Shown: positions 26,458 through 33,387 of the stretch, piece after piece
How positions within the stretch are numbered: position 1 is the stretch's first letter
Layout of the letters: the number at the start of each line of letters is the position of its first letter
From: JAVBQJ01 sp031549115
GTDB taxonomy: Bacteria; Verrucomicrobiota; Lentisphaeria; Victivallales; Victivallaceae
NCBI GenBank assembly: GCA_031549115.1
Contig: JAVBQJ010000051.1
Location: forward strand, 26,774 to 90,773
Length of the DNA stretch: 64,000 nt
Direction of reading: 5' to 3'
Notes under the pieces: model-generated
Database searches by the model: none
Told to the model about the DNA's origin: nothing
The model's input: the letters and a program-made list of their open reading frames with translations, nothing else
Made by a program: the position numbers and the translations under genes

Positions 26458-26667
26458 TCAGATCGCCATCTTGATCCGTTCAATGGCGCGCCGCGCCTGA
26501 ACGAATTCACGCTCCTTCTGCTTCTGCGCCAATACGGCTTCCTTGACCTTGCGGGTCAGGGTAGCCGATTCGTCAAACAGCATTTTCAGCTTGCCGCGCA
26601 AATCGTCCACGGTGGCGTTGAGTTCGTCCATCACGTTGACGGATTCGGTCGGTTTGGTTTCTTCCAT
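26458..26667 (-). CDS. Small coiled-coil protein of unknown function
   Basis: The start at 26667 has AAGGAGG with 8-9 bp spacing. The 69-residue product (MEETKPTESVNVMDELNATV...) is almost entirely helical and charged, with heptad-like spacing through LRGKLKMLFDESATLTRKVK and QKQKEREFVQARRAIERIKM. No enzymatic motif is visible. The frame is also open upstream to 26934, so it could instead be the C-terminal part of a longer protein. It lies with other small genes of a probable decayed mobile element. Confidence 0.5.
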   Translation of the reverse strand: MEETKPTESVNVMDELNATVDDLRGKLKMLFDESATLTRKVKEAVLAQKQKEREFVQARRAIERIKMAI

Positions 26668-26934
26668 TTTGGGTTCCTCCTTCTGAATTACGGGTTGAAT
26701 ATGGGTAGCTTTGGCGGGAATCGCGCGAACCGGCATGGCGATGAAACGACCATAGTCACCCGTCGCCACCACCGGGGTATTGCCGTCCGAACCGGATCGG
26801 TTGCCATCAACGTCGCTTCGGCACCCATTCCCACGAACCTCACCATCCGCTGAACGTCCACCGGCGAAGTCTGCGAACAAACCTTCCCCAAATACCCTCA
26901 AGGCATCGACCGACACATTCTTCTTGATCTTCAT
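26668..26934 (-). pseudogene. Small gene with an apparent out-of-frame middle section
   Basis: The ATG at 26934 has an excellent ribosome site (AGGAAGG) and begins MKIKKNVSVDALRVFGEGLF. The middle of this frame is an odd Gly/Arg/Ser/Asp-rich string, whereas the neighbouring frame over about 26790-26855 reads VDVQRMVRFVGMGAEATLMA, which looks like real protein. The first frame becomes protein-like again at DGNTPVVATGDYGRFIAMPV. The simplest reading is a gene with two compensating indels. A search of both frames would settle this. Confidence 0.4.
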
Positions 26935-26963
26935 ATTACCTTCCTGATAAAAATCAAGCCTCC

Positions 26964-26993
26964 CATCGCAGAAATACTAATATTATTGCGATG
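26964..26993. promoter_or_regulatory. Inverted repeat upstream of the small-gene remnant
   Basis: CATCGCA (26964-26970) and TGCGATG (26987-26993) are perfect inverted copies with a 16-bp AT-rich spacer. They lie 30 bp before the minus-strand start at 26934 and 38 bp before the plus-strand promoter at 27031. A regulator site is possible but unproven. Confidence 0.25.
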
Positions 26994-27030
26994 TAATTTT
27001 AATTAGCTATCACAAAAGTCCAAATTACAC

Positions 27031-27059
27031 TTGACTTTTGTCTCCAGAACCGGTATATT
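27031..27059 (+). promoter_or_regulatory. Sigma-70 promoter of the polysaccharide locus
   Basis: TTGACT (27031-27036), 17-bp spacer, TATATT (27054-27059). It is the only strong promoter seen ahead of the NusG-like gene at 27535 and would give a leader of about 470 nt. Confidence 0.75.
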
Positions 27060-27376
27060 AATGTGTAGCGTAGTTATAACGAAATAGGGAGCGCAATGCT
27101 GACGATGTCAATGGTCGATCAAAACAATCGGGTCATGCCCGGATTGGCGCTCGTTCGTACATATGAAAATACCGCCTCCAGGCTTGATAATATTACATAT
27201 TATCAAGCGGTCATTCAAGCAAGCAAGCGCAGGTCTTGTGCCAATCAGTATCATTTCGGGCCGATTCGAGCGCTTTTCCTTTTGATCCCGTTTGCGAAAT
27301 TCCAGGTCCGGCATTGTTGTGCCGTGATTTCAAGGCGAATAAATATTGCCATCTTAGTGTCAAAGAAGGTGCCCAT

Positions 27377-27402
27377 GTGCCTTTTTCGGCACTTTATTTT
27401 TG
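27377..27402 (+). terminator. Leader terminator 1
   Basis: GTGCC (27377-27381) and GGCAC (27388-27392) form a 5-bp stem with loop TTTTTC, followed by TTTATTTTTG. Weak but well-formed. Confidence 0.5.
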
Positions 27403-27407
27403 TAACA

Positions 27408-27460
27408 GCAGGCAGCCGCAAACTTCAGCTTAACTGAAGTCTGCGGCTGCCTGCATTTTT
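27408..27460 (+). terminator. Leader terminator 2, strong intrinsic terminator
   Basis: GCAGGCAGCCGCA (27408-27420) pairs with TGCGGCTGCCTGC (27442-27454); inside it ACTTCAG (27422-27428) pairs with CTGAAGT (27434-27440), with one A-C mismatch and a CTTAA loop. ATTTTT follows. A 20-bp stem this close upstream of a NusG-like gene should stop most transcripts unless polymerase is modified. Confidence 0.8.
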
Positions 27461-27534
27461 AAGGTATGCAAGTTATTGCGTTTGGCAATAACTTGCTTTA
27501 TGTTGCCCGGATTTCAGAGAGCGAGGAGTTCGCA

Positions 27535-28107
27535 ATGCCGATAGACGAGCTAAAAGATAGGTATATACAGAAAATTCCAGATTTGTCTTGGTATTTAATT
27601 CGCACAATGCCGAAATCCGAGCAAAAAGCTGAAACGCTTTTGAAGACAAATCATATTCCATGTTATTTGCCTCGCTATAATCGAGTATATATCAACTCCT
27701 TTGAGGGCAAGAATGGAAAGAAATATGCCTATAAGCGTCCTCCGGTGCAGTCTCCGATGTTTCCCGGATATATTTTTGCCGCGCTTAACTTGGATAGCAT
27801 GAGCCAGGTGAGAATCAATCGAAGCGTTGCACAAGTGTGTTTGCATACGAACTATACGGAAGATGAGCTCGTAACTGATTTACGCAAAGTGCAAGACTTC
27901 GAATTTCTCGCAAAAAATAATCAAGTCGAGGTTTGTCAGGATATTCAAGAGGGAAAAACCATCGCGATTAAACGCGGAGTGTTCAAGGGATGGGAAGGGG
28001 TTGTCGAACGGAGAATGGATCGCAATTTTGTTTTTGTTCGTATTAAAACAGTTGGCGCTTCCATTGGAGTGGAATGCGCGGTAGTTGATTGTGACACCGT
28101 GGAATAA
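27535..28107 (+). CDS. NusG-like specialised antiterminator (UpxY/LoaP/RfaH type), intact
   Basis: The ATG at 27535 follows GAGGAG by 7 bp. The 190-residue protein starts the NusG N-terminal fold at LSWYLIRTMPKSEQKAETLL (residues ~18-37), has NHIPCYLPRY and the signature SPMFPGYIFAALN (residues ~80-92), and ends with a KOW-like domain (KRGVFKGWEGVVERRMDRNF). Members bind RNA polymerase at specific leaders and suppress termination through long polysaccharide operons. It is the first gene after the leader with two terminators and precedes about 36 kb of co-directional polysaccharide genes. Confidence 0.87.
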   Translation: MPIDELKDRYIQKIPDLSWYLIRTMPKSEQKAETLLKTNHIPCYLPRYNRVYINSFEGKNGKKYAYKRPPVQSPMFPGYIFAALNLDSMSQVRINRSVAQVCLHTNYTEDELVTDLRKVQDFEFLAKNNQVEVCQDIQEGKTIAIKRGVFKGWEGVVERRMDRNFVFVRIKTVGASIGVECAVVDCDTVE

Positions 28108-28206
28108 TTCGACCTTCTATTGCTGTATTGTGGATATTATGAAACAAAATTGCATAGCCACGGTTTTTATGTTCCGAAGCTGGTTCCGGATATCGCCATC
28201 CCTGTC

Positions 28207-28740
28207 ATAAAAAAAAATTGATGGCGCGGTTTGGACTCCAATCCGTACAGCGAATGGTCAGGAAGCGTCTTTACTGCAGCGAATGGAACAACGACAAATT
28301 CCTGCTTATATGCCCAAAATGATTTCGAAAGAGAAATTACATAAAACAATTCCATTCTTCAACGGTTTTATCTTCGTGTCCCTAAGCAAAGCGACACGGG
28401 CAGTGGTCGAAAGTGAGTTTTTGGTATCGGAAATAAAAAGATATTTCAGATTATGATGCCGAACAATTTGTGTTATCCGAATTGATATTTATGACTTTAG
28501 CCGAACAGATTAGTCGTTATTTCCCATTTACTTATTCGAAAACCATACCAGACGCACGTAAATCTGGAGTTCCAGTGATACCAATGCAAATTAATGATTG
28601 GGGGGATTGCCGGATTTTCTGCAATCAAAAAAAATGATACATCCCAAATGTATTTCAATTTTGCGGTTACTGATACGATTTTGAAATTTGATTTGACTTT
28701 GTTTCAATTCCGCACGTTGCTTTTGTCCAAATTCCTCTTT
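28207..28740 (+). pseudogene. Degraded NusG-like paralog
   Basis: Three successive frames together spell a NusG-like protein: DGAVWTPIRTANGQEASLLQ, PAYMPKM and IPFFNGFIFVSLSKATRAVV up to a TGA at 28454-28456; then DYDAEQFVLSELIFMTLAEQ and TYSKTIPDARKSGVPVIPMQ in the next frame; then IAGFSAIKKNDTSQMYFNFA and TILKFDLTLFQFR in a third frame. The order and motifs (PxRTxxGQE, P-F-x-G-F-I-F, AGFSAI) follow the intact paralog at 28767-29279. There is no start codon. At least two frameshifts make it a pseudogene. Confidence 0.7.
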
Positions 28741-28766
28741 ACAAATAAATATTGTGCTTAGGCGAA

Positions 28767-29279
28767 ATGAACTTCACTCAGTACACTGACAGAAGCTGGG
28801 GGCTGATTCAGACGAGAGCCTGCTTCGAGAAACCAACCCGGAAATATGTGGAAAGTTTAGGCCTGCCATGTTATCTGCCGTTAATTCGGCAGGTAAAATC
28901 AAAATATCGCACCTCCTATTTTCCGATGTTCAGAAATTACTTGTTTGCAGCATGGAACATCAGTGAACGGGGGCGCTTAGCGATGTGTAAGAGCATTGTC
29001 GACCGTATTGAAACGTCACCCGGTTGCGATTCAGAGATTATCGAGCCAATGGAGTCTCTTTACAGACTCGAACAGCTTTCTGAAGTGCGTCATGTAAATT
29101 TACATGCAGCATTAATGCTTCCCAAGCGGCAATTAAAAAAGGTCAAATCCGGCCCGCTTGCCGGTTTTTCCGGGTACTGGAAAGAACTCAACGGGAAAAA
29201 GATGTTTACCATTATCATGAACGTGCTGGACAGCAAGTTCGAAGCAACCATCGACGGAGCCGGGCTGATTTGCGAATGA
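28767..29279 (+). CDS. Second NusG-like protein, divergent
   Basis: ATG at 28767 with TTAGG just upstream; a TTG at 28752 is less likely. The 170-residue product begins MNFTQYTDRSWGLIQTRACF, then YVESLGLPCYLPLIRQVKSK and SYFPMFRNYLFAAWNISE (the P-hF-x-x-Y-hF signature), with a C-terminal GPLAGFSGYWKELNGKKMFT resembling a KOW element. It is NusG-like but distant from the protein at 27535. In Bacteroides loci the second gene (UpxZ) inhibits non-cognate UpxY proteins; UpxZ is not NusG-like, so the role here is open. It may target a different leader or compete for polymerase. Confidence 0.75.
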   Translation: MNFTQYTDRSWGLIQTRACFEKPTRKYVESLGLPCYLPLIRQVKSKYRTSYFPMFRNYLFAAWNISERGRLAMCKSIVDRIETSPGCDSEIIEPMESLYRLEQLSEVRHVNLHAALMLPKRQLKKVKSGPLAGFSGYWKELNGKKMFTIIMNVLDSKFEATIDGAGLICE

Positions 29280-29282
29280 CGC

Positions 29283-29615
29283 ATGGAGCACCTTTTCCAC
29301 AATTGGCTCCCGATTCCGCAGATGGAAGTGCTCCTCGACCGGAAATGGTTTCAAATTACCGGTGTTCGCGGATTCGAGCGACGCCTTCAAAAAGAGTATT
29401 ATCTGCCGCGAACTCATAAGAAAAACGAAGACGGTTCCGTCCTCACCGGCGGTCCGCTTTTCCCCGGCAACATCTTTGCGGCACTGAAGACACCGCGGGC
29501 AGTTCAATGGACCGGTAAATTTGCGCCGAAATATAAAGTTCATAAACAAAAACAGTTCATACTCTTGGCCGATCTGCGATTCATGAAGCTGGCCGAACGG
29601 CTCAATAGTGAATAG
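29283..29615 (+). CDS. NusG N-terminal-domain-only protein (truncated paralog)
   Basis: This 110-residue frame starts 4 bp after the previous stop. FQITGVRGFERRLQKEYYLP (residues ~23-42) followed by GGPLFPGNIFAALKTPRAVQ (residues ~56-75) matches the NusG N-terminal fold, including the P-L-F-P-G-N-I-F signature, but the protein ends at residue 110 with no KOW domain. It may be a decaying gene. It may also be a functional fragment that binds polymerase without the C-terminal partner domain. No clear ribosome site precedes the ATG; translation could be coupled to the preceding gene. Confidence 0.6.
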   Translation: MEHLFHNWLPIPQMEVLLDRKWFQITGVRGFERRLQKEYYLPRTHKKNEDGSVLTGGPLFPGNIFAALKTPRAVQWTGKFAPKYKVHKQKQFILLADLRFMKLAERLNSE

Positions 29616-29635
29616 AGTTCCAGTGGGAACGGAGG

Positions 29636-29848
29636 TTGCCGGAAACGCCAAAACCGGTCGTTTTGCGCGACACAAACGGCAATGGCTATGTGCAAGTTGA
29701 ATGCAAGGAAGATTCCGTCAAGTTGTGGTTTTCATTCTTTAGGGGGTCGAAAATAATCTCATTCTCAATGACGCCGGAACAGTTCTCAAGTTTACAAAAG
29801 TGGAAAAAGATTTTCCACTGGCATTTCACAGGAATAAAAATAGGGTAA
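29636..29848 (+). CDS. Small protein of unknown function between the NusG array and the sugar genes
   Basis: A 70-residue frame from a TTG at 29636; GGAGG abuts that codon, which is too close for normal initiation, so the start is doubtful. The sequence (VVLRDTNGNGYVQVECKEDS, WFSFFRGSKIISFSMTPEQF) looks like real, beta-rich protein rather than random translation. No family recognised. It could be a leftover of the NusG array or a small accessory protein. Confidence 0.35.
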   Translation: MPETPKPVVLRDTNGNGYVQVECKEDSVKLWFSFFRGSKIISFSMTPEQFSSLQKWKKIFHWHFTGIKIG

Positions 29849-29855
29849 AGTAAGA

Positions 29856-31139
29856 ATGTTGGATAAAATCAAATCGGGTGAAATCAAAATCGCCCTGATC
29901 GGCCTGGGCTACGTGGGACTGCCGCTGGCGGTGGAGTTCGGTAAGAAGTTTGCCACAGTGGGCTTCGACATCAACCCCGGGCGGCTGGAAAAACTGCGCC
30001 AGGGCGTGGATGTGACGCTGGAAACCTCGACGGAAGACCTGAAAGCGTCGAAACACTTGAAATTCACCTGCGATCTGGAAGATCTGAAGGATAGCGATGT
30101 CTTCATCGTGACGGTACCGACGCCGGTGGACAAGTACAACCGCCCGGACCTGACTCCCCTTTATAAGGCCAGCGAAACCGTCGGCAAGGCGCTGAAAAAG
30201 GGTGCGATCGTGATCTACGAAAGTACCGTCTACCCCGGCTGTACCGAAGAAGAATGCGTGCCGGTGCTGGAGGAAATCAGCGGTTTGAAGTTCAACGTCG
30301 ATTTCTTTTGCGGCTACAGTCCGGAGCGGATCAACCCCGGCGACAAGGAACACACGCTGACCAAGATCCTGAAAATCACCTCGGGCTCGACGCCGGAAGC
30401 CGCCGAAATCGTCGACACTCTCTACAATACGATTCTCCTGAACGGTACTCATCGCGCCAGCTCAATGAAGGTGGCCGAGGCAGCGAAGGTGATTGAAAAC
30501 TCGCAGCGCGACCTCAACATCGCGTTTGTCAACGAACTGGCGAAGATCTTCAACCTGATCGGCATCGACACCAACGACGTGCTGGAAGCCGCCGGGACCA
30601 AGTGGAACTTCCTGAAATTCAAGCCGGGGCTGGTCGGCGGCCACTGTATCGGCGTCGATCCGTATTACCTGACCCACAAAGCCCAGAGCCTGGGTTACCT
30701 GCCGGAAGTGATTCTGGCCGGCCGCCGGATCAACGACGGCATGGGCAAATACGTCGCCATCGAAGTGATCAAGCTGATGATCAAGAAAGAGCAGAAGATC
30801 GCCAATGCGAAGATCCTGCAGCTCGGTATCACCTTCAAGGAAGACTGCACCGATATCCGCAATTCGCATGCCGTGGACGTGGTGCGCGGCCTCGAAGAAT
30901 TCGGCTGCCGGGTCGATGTTTACGACCCCTGGGCCAGCCCGGACGAGGTCTGGCATGAGTACAAGCTGGTCAGCTTCAACGACCTGAAGGCACTGGCGTC
31001 GAATTACGACGCGGTAGTGGTGGCGGTGGCGCACCGGGAATTTGCCGAAATGAACCTGAAACAATATACCTGTGCTCACGCGGTGATTTTCGACCTGAAG
31101 GGCGTTGTTCCGCGCGACATCGTGGACGGCAGACTCTAA
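29856..31139 (+). CDS. UDP-N-acetyl-hexosamine 6-dehydrogenase (WbpO/TviB type)
   Basis: This 427-residue nucleotide-sugar dehydrogenase oxidises C6 of a UDP-HexNAc to the uronic acid in two NAD-dependent steps. It has the Rossmann motif IALIGLGYVGLPLAVEFG (residues ~11-28), the VPTPVD strand, YESTVYPGCTEE, the central helix KVAEAAKVIENSQRDLNIAF and the catalytic-cysteine motif GGHCIGVDPYYL. The C-terminal UDP-binding domain has ITFKEDCTDIRNS. Together with the epimerase that follows directly it fits the WbpO-WbpP/TviB-TviC pathway to UDP-GalNAcA. It is the first sugar gene of the locus. Confidence 0.92.
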   Translation: MLDKIKSGEIKIALIGLGYVGLPLAVEFGKKFATVGFDINPGRLEKLRQGVDVTLETSTEDLKASKHLKFTCDLEDLKDSDVFIVTVPTPVDKYNRPDLTPLYKASETVGKALKKGAIVIYESTVYPGCTEEECVPVLEEISGLKFNVDFFCGYSPERINPGDKEHTLTKILKITSGSTPEAAEIVDTLYNTILLNGTHRASSMKVAEAAKVIENSQRDLNIAFVNELAKIFNLIGIDTNDVLEAAGTKWNFLKFKPGLVGGHCIGVDPYYLTHKAQSLGYLPEVILAGRRINDGMGKYVAIEVIKLMIKKEQKIANAKILQLGITFKEDCTDIRNSHAVDVVRGLEEFGCRVDVYDPWASPDEVWHEYKLVSFNDLKALASNYDAVVVAVAHREFAEMNLKQYTCAHAVIFDLKGVVPRDIVDGRL

Positions 31140-32144
31140 GTGAATTCATTGCCGCCATCGCGCATTCTGGTGACCGGTGGAGCCGGTTTCATCGGCTCCC
31201 ATCTGGCGGAAAAATTGTTGGCCGATGGGCACGAAGTGGTGGTGCTGGACAACTTTCTGACCGGCAAACGCGCCAATCTGACTTCATTCGAGGATAGCGG
31301 ACGTTTTCGGTTGATCGAAGGCGACATCCGTGATTTCGCCGTTTGCCGCCGGGCGGCGGCGGGGTGTGATTATGTGCTGCATGAGGCGGCGCTGGGTTCA
31401 GTGCCGCGCTCACTGGAAAACCCGCAGCTGACGCTGGAAATCAACGCGCAGGGCTTCGTCAATGTGATCGAAGCGGCGCGGGGCGCCGGCGTCAAACGCT
31501 TCGTCTATGCGTCGAGCTCTTCGGTGTATGGCGACGACACGCGTGTACCGAAAGTCGAGGAATGCACCGGCAAGGCCTTGAGTCCGTACGCATTGAGCAA
31601 ACAGATGAATGAATACGCTGCCGAGAACTACAGCCGGGTTTTCGGATTGGAAACGATCGGCCTGCGTTATTTCAATGTTTTCGGTCCGCGCCAGGATCCG
31701 GCGGGCGCCTACGCGGCGGTGATTCCGAAATTCATCGGGAAACTTCTGAACCACGAACGTCCGGTAATCAACGGCGATGGCAGTTACAGCCGTGATTTCA
31801 CCTGCGTCGGCAATGTCGTGCAGGCCAATCTCGCGGCGCTCGCCGCTCCGGAAGAGGCGGCGAATACGGTATACAATATCGCCTGCGGCGAGCGCACCAC
31901 GCTCACGGAGCTGTTCGAATATCTGCGTGAAAATCTGGCGGTTTTCGATGCGGCGGTTACGCGAATCGAGCCGCAATATTCGTCGAACCGCGCAGGCGAT
32001 ATCCCGCACAGCCTGGCATCGGTTGCGCGGGCGGAACGGCGGCTCGGTTTTCATCCGGGAATACCGGTGTGCGATGGTTTGGGAAAAACGGTGAAGTGGT
32101 ATTTCAAGAATTTCATGGAACCACACGATAGAAAACTCACATAA
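31140..32144 (+). CDS. UDP-HexNAc/HexNAcA 4-epimerase (WbpP/TviC type)
   Basis: A GTG start (31140) follows the dehydrogenase stop with no gap. The 334-residue short-chain dehydrogenase-like protein has GGAGFIGSHLAEKLLADGHE at the N-terminus, the catalytic Ser in YASSSSVYGDD and the YxxxK motif in SPYALSKQMNEYAAE, then LRYFNVFGPRQDP. This pattern is typical of UDP-GlcNAc(A) 4-epimerases. It should convert UDP-GlcNAc or GlcNAcA to the galacto form, pairing with the preceding dehydrogenase to supply UDP-GalNAcA. Confidence 0.9.
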   Translation: MNSLPPSRILVTGGAGFIGSHLAEKLLADGHEVVVLDNFLTGKRANLTSFEDSGRFRLIEGDIRDFAVCRRAAAGCDYVLHEAALGSVPRSLENPQLTLEINAQGFVNVIEAARGAGVKRFVYASSSSVYGDDTRVPKVEECTGKALSPYALSKQMNEYAAENYSRVFGLETIGLRYFNVFGPRQDPAGAYAAVIPKFIGKLLNHERPVINGDGSYSRDFTCVGNVVQANLAALAAPEEAANTVYNIACGERTTLTELFEYLRENLAVFDAAVTRIEPQYSSNRAGDIPHSLASVARAERRLGFHPGIPVCDGLGKTVKWYFKNFMEPHDRKLT

Positions 32145-32183
32145 ATCCAAGAATAGTCCGATGAAGTAGTCGGCGTGCGTACA

Positions 32184-33365
32184 ATGAAAAAAGATTCGAT
32201 CATTTTAATTACAAAAGACGTTTTGACAAAACAGTATCTGCCAACCTATGGGCGTGGCTTTTTTCCGACGCCGAACATCGAAGAGCTGGCAGGCAAAGGG
32301 ACGGTTTTTCAGCGCCATTACACCTCTGCGCCATCGACCGCCATGGCGTTCGTTTCGATGTTCACCGGATTGTACCCGTACCAGACGTCACGAAAGCGTT
32401 ACGTAAAAGTCGATGATATGAAGGATGTGCGTACGTTGTTTGATACGTTCGAGGAAGAGGGTTTTCGAAATCACGTTGCATGGACACAGAACTACTACGA
32501 CAAAGCATTGCCGTACTCCAATTGCTTTGGCGGTTCCGGAACGGCATTCCACACATTGGCGAATGCCGCCTATCATGTCGGTCCTCACAAAAGCGGTCAA
32601 AACAGCAACGGCAGAGATGAAAAGCTTGCGGAAGCGTCATTGCGCACGGTCCGGGAAACGCTTGACGGCATTGCGCAAAGCGACGGCAGCATTTTTTTGT
32701 GGTTGCACTTGCCGCATGTAATTGCCGGGCGGGCCGGCTATGGCGACGATATTGATTTGCTTGACAAAATTGTCGGTTATGCGAGGGCGATTTTTGCCGA
32801 TGACAATATTTTCATCAGCGCCGACCATGGCAGCATGAACGGAGTTCGCGGCAAATGTTGCTATGGATTCGATGTATACGAACCGGCGATTGCGATTCCG
32901 CTGATAACCCCGCGTCTTGCCGTCGGCCCCGAAGTGGACTTTCCGACATCGCATCGGATGCTGCCGGAAATCATCCATCGGCGTCAAGTTCCGCAAGAAG
33001 AATTTATTGTTGCCGACAGTGCGTATTATGCGCAGGCATTGCGGAAGATGGCAATTATCAAGGGGAATTTCAAATATATTTATAATAAGTTTACCGGCGA
33101 AGAAGAGCTGTTCGATTTGAATTTCGACCCTTCGGAGCAGGTCAATCTGCTGCCGGGGCCGCATTACGACGCGGACCGTTATACCACCTATCGCAAATCG
33201 GAGGTTTGTTATTATCCCGACTGGGACGCGGTGCAACGGGCTTACACGGAATTATCCGGCCATAAAAACGATATCTGGAAGACCGCAGGATATTGGGACG
33301 AAAAAATATCCTGGCTGCGCCTGAAAACCAGAGTACTGCTTACAAAAACCAAAAGATTGAAATAA
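32184..33365 (+). CDS. Sulfatase/alkaline-phosphatase-fold protein with Thr in the nucleophile site
   Basis: ATG at 32184 (a GTG at 32175 is possible); 393 residues, no signal peptide or membrane helix. The alkaline phosphatase superfamily fold is recognisable from TPNIEELAGKGTVFQRHYTS, FTGLYPYQ, and the metal-site IFISADHGSMNG. Where sulfatases have C/S-x-P-x-R, this protein has S-A-P-S-T, so the formylglycine cysteine and the Arg are both missing; a Thr nucleophile would resemble phosphoethanolamine or lipoteichoic acid transferases. Because the phosphonate genes follow at once, it may handle phosphonate-bearing glycan or precursor. That role is a guess. Confidence 0.8.
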   Translation: MKKDSIILITKDVLTKQYLPTYGRGFFPTPNIEELAGKGTVFQRHYTSAPSTAMAFVSMFTGLYPYQTSRKRYVKVDDMKDVRTLFDTFEEEGFRNHVAWTQNYYDKALPYSNCFGGSGTAFHTLANAAYHVGPHKSGQNSNGRDEKLAEASLRTVRETLDGIAQSDGSIFLWLHLPHVIAGRAGYGDDIDLLDKIVGYARAIFADDNIFISADHGSMNGVRGKCCYGFDVYEPAIAIPLITPRLAVGPEVDFPTSHRMLPEIIHRRQVPQEEFIVADSAYYAQALRKMAIIKGNFKYIYNKFTGEEELFDLNFDPSEQVNLLPGPHYDADRYTTYRKSEVCYYPDWDAVQRAYTELSGHKNDIWKTAGYWDEKISWLRLKTRVLLTKTKRLK

Positions 33366-33387
33366 AAGGCAAGAGTGAAGAGTTGTT

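Larger units (their letters stand above)
27066..27534 (+). promoter_or_regulatory. Long structured leader of the polysaccharide operon
   Basis: The interval from the predicted transcription start to the first NusG-like gene has no convincing coding frame. It contains three hairpins in order: a perfect 11-bp AT-rich stem (27182-27192 with 27198-27208, loop TTACA), a short terminator-like stem (27377-27392) and a long terminator-like stem (27408-27454). Leaders of this kind are targets of UpxY, LoaP or RfaH-type antiterminators, which let polymerase pass the terminators. That the downstream protein acts here is inference. Confidence 0.6.

Noticed and set aside
27096..27437. 113-codon open frame in the operon leader
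   Set aside because: It runs through all three hairpins, reads as random protein and does not extend any known family, although GGGAG precedes its ATG.
27031..27534. RfaH-type ops element (GGCGGTAGC) in the leader
   Set aside because: No such sequence seen; the NusG-like protein would need another recognition signal.
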